DNA of 64,000 bases from Salinimicrobium sp. TH3. Its GTDB lineage: Bacteria > Bacteroidota > Bacteroidia > Flavobacteriales > Flavobacteriaceae. The position numbers and the translations under genes are program-made. Below are positions 59,823 to 64,000 of the stretch, piece after piece; within the stretch, counting starts at the first letter, position 1, and every line of letters begins with the position of its first letter. The notes under the pieces were generated by a model. The model had not been told where the DNA came from, searched no databases, and saw only the letters and a program-made list of their open reading frames with translations. The stretch covers positions 186,001-250,000 of the forward strand of contig NZ_JAPONB010000003.1 of assembly GCF_026676115.1 (NCBI RefSeq), written 5' to 3'.

Positions 59823-61421
59823 TTAGTATCCTGGATTTTGTGTTAGATTGGTGTTTACTCCTAAGTCTGAAGCTGGAATAGGGTAGATGTTTCTAAAAGC
59901 AGCAGTGGTTGTTCCCTGGGGAACATCACCTTTCCATGCCCAAACTCCATTTTCTGTGAACCTGTCAAAACGGATTAGGTCTGTCCTTCTGTGTGCTTCC
60001 CAATATAATTCCCTTCCTCTTTCATTAATAAGGAAATTAAGGCTAAGATCACTTGCAGAAATAAGTCCATTACCTTCTCCATAGGCTCTTTCCCTAAGTT
60101 CATTAACGTAGGCTAATGCTTGTGTCATGTTTGTATTGGTTCTAAAAGCAGCTTCGGCATACATGAGGTAAACATCTCCTAATCTAAAGAGTGGGAAATC
60201 TGTATCTACATGTTCCCCTGTAGCATCACTTCCCTGGTTCCCATCAACGTCTACATTCTTAAATTTGCCTACGGCATAACCATCTGTAAAGTCACTAATA
60301 GTGGTAACTTCAAGACTTTGACCCTCAGTGTAGAACATTTCCCTTTCATCTGCAGAATCGGCTCCATCAGGGAATAGACCTACAAATTCGGGAGTTGTTC
60401 TTAATCCTGCCCATCCGGAATTCACTCCGAATTCAGCTGGATCCATATCACCACCAATTGAGGCATGGATAACAAAGGTCAAACCTCCATAAGAGTTGGT
60501 GTTGAGACCATCAAATCTAATTGGGAAAATGATCTCGTTTTGAGCCCCGTTTACATCGTTGTCTGCAAGGAAAAGTTTCTGGTAGTCATCAACCAGCACA
60601 TAACCTGCATCGATTACCTTTTGAGTATAAGTGAGAACATCTGAATATCTTGCAGTACCGGTATACACTTCAGCATTTAGATAAAGCTTTGCTAAAAGGG
60701 TCCAAACAGCAGCTTGATCTGCACGTCCATATTCGTTTTGTCCTGCAGCTACAATCTTATCTTCAATATCCAAAAGTTCACTCTCGATATAATTAAAGAG
60801 TTCTGCTCTTTGAATTTGTTCAGGAAGGAAAGCTCCAACAGGACTTTCTTCGGTGATGAAAGGAGGATTTCCATAAAGGTCCATGGCATGATAGTAGCTT
60901 AAAGCTCTTAAAAATCTTGCCTCTGCACGAAATTTCTGAATTTCTGAGATTTGATCTTCGGGAATTCCATTTGCACTTAAGCTCTCATCACTTGACTGGC
61001 GAATGTATTCGTTGGCCTGTGCGATTTGATACATGATCCTTGAATACATGGTACGAATAAATTCGTTTCCTGATGTCCAGTTTTGTCCGTGAAGGTCGGC
61101 GATGGTTCCATCGTTCCAGCCTATAAGGGCTTCATCTGTAGGAAGCTCCTGCAACATCCAGTAAAGACGCAGGTATTGCGAGAAACCTTCATCTAACCCC
61201 AAAAGGTCTGGTTCCCCGGCAGGTCCTTCCTGCCCGCTCACTGCAAGCCCTGCATATAATTTGGCTAAGAACTGCTTGTAAGCAGCTGGATCCTGAAGCA
61301 ATTGGCCGGGCACCTGCCGGTTATCTTCTGGTTGTAGATCTAATTCGCTCTCACACGACCCCAAAATTGTAAGGCCGAGGAAAATGAGAAAGAATGATTT
61401 TATTTTGTTATTCATGTTCAT
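59823..61421 (-). CDS. susD: SusD/RagB family outer-membrane lipoprotein
   Basis: A 532-residue lipoprotein (leader ending LGSC, Cys23). The TPR-rich SusD fold is seen with typical pieces: RFLRALSYYHAMDLYGNPPFITEE near 165-190, AVWTLLAKLYLNAEVYTGTARY near 236-257 and LINERGRELYWEAHRRTDLIRFDRF near 465-490. It forms the lid on SusC and captures glycan. Start 61421 (or Met three codons later). It is 13 bp downstream of susC. Confidence 0.95.
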   Translation of the reverse strand: MNMNNKIKSFFLIFLGLTILGSCESELDLQPEDNRQVPGQLLQDPAAYKQFLAKLYAGLAVSGQEGPAGEPDLLGLDEGFSQYLRLYWMLQELPTDEALIGWNDGTIADLHGQNWTSGNEFIRTMYSRIMYQIAQANEYIRQSSDESLSANGIPEDQISEIQKFRAEARFLRALSYYHAMDLYGNPPFITEESPVGAFLPEQIQRAELFNYIESELLDIEDKIVAAGQNEYGRADQAAVWTLLAKLYLNAEVYTGTARYSDVLTYTQKVIDAGYVLVDDYQKLFLADNDVNGAQNEIIFPIRFDGLNTNSYGGLTFVIHASIGGDMDPAEFGVNSGWAGLRTTPEFVGLFPDGADSADEREMFYTEGQSLEVTTISDFTDGYAVGKFKNVDVDGNQGSDATGEHVDTDFPLFRLGDVYLMYAEAAFRTNTNMTQALAYVNELRERAYGEGNGLISASDLSLNFLINERGRELYWEAHRRTDLIRFDRFTENGVWAWKGDVPQGTTTAAFRNIYPIPASDLGVNTNLTQNPGY

Positions 61422-61434
61422 AGTTTTTTATTCT

Positions 61435-64000
61435 CTAAAAAGTTAGATTAAGACCTACAGTATAAGTTCGGGGTCTTGGGTAGAAATTGTTATCAATTCC
61501 TCCCGAAATCTCTGGGTCAAGACCGTCGTAGTCTGTAATGGTCAAAACATTGCTGGCAGTTAACGAAGCCCTGAAATCGACTTTGTCCCCGGCAATTAAA
61601 TATCCAATAGAAACGTTATCCAATTTTACGAAATCTGCACTCTGCACGTAATAATCTGAGAAGAATTGACTTTCATCAAAATCTGTTTCAAGAACGTTTG
61701 CGTTAAAGTTTGAATAATAAGGCTGCGGAGTAACAGTTCCTGCTCCTCTAAATCCTGTTGCAGACTGCATATTGTTGTACATATATCCTCCAAAGCTTCC
61801 TCTCCAGGTAAAGCTGAAGTCAAAATCCTTATAGTTGAAGTTACTGCTTAAGCCCATAAAGAAGTCTGGAGAACCTTTTTTGTAAGGTTGACGGTCAATT
61901 TCTGTAATGGTATTATCTCCATTTACATCTACATACGCCCCTTCAATTGGATCACCGTTTGGATCATACACCTGGCGGTACACAAAGAAAGTGGTTGGGT
62001 CAATATCTTTTTTCCAAATCTGGATCATGTTACCAACTCCTCCACTAATTTCTCCCTGCGGAATAAAGAAGTTTGGATCTTCTCCCAATGATAATTTGGT
62101 GATTTCAAGATCCTGAAAAGTGATATTGTAATTAAGGCTCCAGCTTATCTTATCTGTGCGGATCACATCTCCATTCAATCCAATTTCAAGACCTTTACTT
62201 ACTGTTTCTCCCACATTGGTTATCAATCTGTCCGAAAGGTTAGCTCCGGCAGGAACCGGCACTTCAGCAAGAAGGTTCTCGGTGGTTCTGTGATAGGCAT
62301 CTACGCTACCTGTTAAGCGGTCACTGAAAAAGCCAAAATCAATACCTACGTTGTAAGTCTGCAGTTCTTCCCATTGAAGATCCTTGTCATATTCTTCGGG
62401 ACGAAGGGTTTGATAAAAGCGGTTTCCAAACTGGTAGCTGGCACCTCTTTCACTAGGAGTATATACTCCAATGTATCCATAGTTGCTTCCAATCTCCTGG
62501 TTACCTGTTACTCCATATCCAGCTCTTAATTTAAGTTCGGTTAAAACCCCCGAGTCCTTTAGGAAATCTTCATTATTGATCTTCCAACCTACAGAAACAG
62601 CAGGGAAGGAGCTCCAGCGGTTGTCTTCACTAAACCTGGAAGAACCATCCATCCTGTAACTACCAGAAACAAGGAACTTATCGTCTATATCAAAACTTGC
62701 TCTTGCAAAATAAGATTCAAGGGCATTTCTGTCTATAGTGATTGGATTTAAAACCCAGCCTCCTTCTACTGCAGCATCGGTATACCTCTGTTGACTTGAG
62801 ATGAAAAACTCCTGATAAGAATGCCCCGCAGTAAGATCAACAGCAGTGTTTATCGATTCGATATAGGGTTTATAGTTGAAATAGAAATCCAAAAGCTGGT
62901 TACGGTTCATTCCCCAGTAAATCTCTTCATCTGCTATGCTTTGAAGAACAACTGCAGATGAGGTAGGGCGAAAGTTAAATCCATCATTTTCTGCATAATC
63001 CAGCCCCGCGTTTAAGTTAAAACGAAGATCCTCTACAAATGGAATTCTGTAATCTACGTTAAAATTGGTGATTACACGTTTAGTTTCTCCTTCGTCGTTA
63101 TATTGTTTTAAAAGAGCAAGTGGATTACGGGTTGCTTGTTGCAGTGCAACACCATCAGCATTGGTCCATTCATAAAAACCACCATAGCGGCTGTTCTCAT
63201 CATATACCGGCTTAGTAGGATCGAAATTTACAGCGGCACCAATTGCTCCTTCGTCTGCAAAGTCATTACGAGCAATACTTCCTTTAGCAGTTAACGTAAG
63301 TTTTAGGTCATTGTCCAAAAGATCATAGTTCAAGGCTGTGTTCAAAGCATTCCTTTGATAAAGATCTGTCTTTAAAACCCCTGTTTGAGAGGTGTGGTTA
63401 TAATTTACTCTATAATAGAATTTATCAAGACCCTGGGATACTGTGAAGTTGTGAATAGCACCTACTGAAGTTTGGTAGATCTCATCCTGCCAATCTGTAT
63501 TCGCATCTCCTAAGAGGCTTACATCGGTACCCGGAGTGGTTTCAATAAGATTTCTAAACTGGTCGGCGTCAAGGACATCAACTGTCTCTACGATCTCTCC
63601 AACAGAAGCTTTAAGATCATATTCAAATTTTAGGTCAGAATTCTTTTTCCCTTTTTTAGTAGTGATAAGAATTACCCCGTTCGAAGCCCTCGAACCGTAG
63701 ATAGCAGTAGCTGATGCATCTTTTAATACCACAAAATCGGCGATTTCGTTTGGATTAATGGCATTCAATTGGTTTCTCACCCCTTGTACTCCTCTTTGAT
63801 CTAAGGGAATTCCGTCAACAACAATAAGTGGAGAGTTATTGGCAGAGAGAGAGGAACCACCACGAATCCTTATTTCAGTTTCACCACCTGGTGCTCCACT
63901 ACTGGATGTAATGCGCACCCCGGCAGATTTTCCCTGGATCAACTGTTCAGGTGAAACTATAGAGCCCTGATTAAAATCTTCGGTGGAGATTTGTTGAACG
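61435..64000 (-). CDS. susC: SusC/RagA TonB-dependent glycan transporter (5' part beyond right edge)
   Basis: About 855 codons are visible; the frame stays open to the right edge, so the signal peptide, carboxypeptidase-like domain and start of the plug lie outside. Visible plug sequence includes [21 protein letters not shown] and [19 protein letters not shown], then [38 protein letters not shown], which is the SusC plug signature. The remainder is a 22-stranded barrel, ending in YTVGLNLTF with the C-terminal aromatic needed for BAM insertion. With SusD it imports glycan across the outer membrane. Confidence 0.95.
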   Translation of the reverse strand, partial: VQQISTEDFNQGSIVSPEQLIQGKSAGVRITSSSGAPGGETEIRIRGGSSLSANNSPLIVVDGIPLDQRGVQGVRNQLNAINPNEIADFVVLKDASATAIYGSRASNGVILITTKKGKKNSDLKFEYDLKASVGEIVETVDVLDADQFRNLIETTPGTDVSLLGDANTDWQDEIYQTSVGAIHNFTVSQGLDKFYYRVNYNHTSQTGVLKTDLYQRNALNTALNYDLLDNDLKLTLTAKGSIARNDFADEGAIGAAVNFDPTKPVYDENSRYGGFYEWTNADGVALQQATRNPLALLKQYNDEGETKRVITNFNVDYRIPFVEDLRFNLNAGLDYAENDGFNFRPTSSAVVLQSIADEEIYWGMNRNQLLDFYFNYKPYIESINTAVDLTAGHSYQEFFISSQQRYTDAAVEGGWVLNPITIDRNALESYFARASFDIDDKFLVSGSYRMDGSSRFSEDNRWSSFPAVSVGWKINNEDFLKDSGVLTELKLRAGYGVTGNQEIGSNYGYIGVYTPSERGASYQFGNRFYQTLRPEEYDKDLQWEELQTYNVGIDFGFFSDRLTGSVDAYHRTTENLLAEVPVPAGANLSDRLITNVGETVSKGLEIGLNGDVIRTDKISWSLNYNITFQDLEITKLSLGEDPNFFIPQGEISGGVGNMIQIWKKDIDPTTFFVYRQVYDPNGDPIEGAYVDVNGDNTITEIDRQPYKKGSPDFFMGLSSNFNYKDFDFSFTWRGSFGGYMYNNMQSATGFRGAGTVTPQPYYSNFNANVLETDFDESQFFSDYYVQSADFVKLDNVSIGYLIAGDKVDFRASLTASNVLTITDYDGLDPEISGGIDNNFYPRPRTYTVGLNLTF

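Overview
The window comes from a chromosome of the phylum Bacteroidetes, most probably family Flavobacteriaceae. The evidence is a SusC/SusD pair, many lipoproteins with a Cys soon after a short hydrophobic leader, TAnnTTTG-type -7 promoter boxes close to start codons, A/T-rich leaders without clear Shine-Dalgarno sites, and the gene order ftsK-lolA-lptG-ribBA. The genus cannot be fixed from the sequence alone. No rRNA, tRNA, CRISPR array, insertion sequence or prophage was seen. Coding density is high and most genes are chromosomal housekeeping or stress functions.

Left part (1-9.2 kb): the 5' end of xseA runs off the left edge. It is followed by an Old Yellow Enzyme, a three-gene leftward operon (SDR dehydrogenase, flavodoxin-fold reductase, small membrane protein), the two-gene non-homologous end-joining operon ku-ligD, an AraC-type regulator and a nitroreductase.

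9.2-17.4 kb: a leftward envelope/division cluster (ftsK, lolA, lptG, and ribBA with a degenerate GTP cyclohydrolase half) is followed by dgkA-tpx and by a peroxiredoxin-thioredoxin-DUF6952 operon. Together these give a peroxide defence block. The Tpx has lost its resolving cysteine.

17.5-29.6 kb: NhaC antiporter, deoC-deoD nucleoside salvage, a Cys/Met-type PLP enzyme divergent from an Lrp/AsnC regulator, lipoamide dehydrogenase, several very small unannotated proteins, a MATE transporter, and a coupled pair of redox proteins (NmrA-like and phytoene-desaturase-like).

29.6-46 kb: an M3 peptidase lipoprotein, a TlpA-type thioredoxin, a GH3-family acyl-acid synthetase, an orphan multi-PAS histidine kinase, a DEAD-box helicase whose motif II reads DEVD, an FMN reductase coupled to pabB, tilS overlapping dsbD, and a secreted CocE-type hydrolase. 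The 447-bp pabB-tilS gap holds several palindromes resembling dispersed intergenic elements.

46-64 kb (carbohydrate section): a DUF885 lipoprotein overlaps galM, followed by a Na+/galactose symporter of the vSGLT type, galT-galK, and a divergent NUDIX-winged-helix regulator with a palindromic candidate operator in the galK promoter. A large secreted clan GH-A glycosidase follows. The right end is a leftward starch-type polysaccharide utilization locus: susC (cut by the right edge), susD, a SusE-like lipoprotein and a GH13 alpha-amylase lipoprotein, with a terminator-like hairpin before the amylase. Outer-membrane glucan capture and hydrolysis and the Leloir pathway for galactose therefore sit next to each other.
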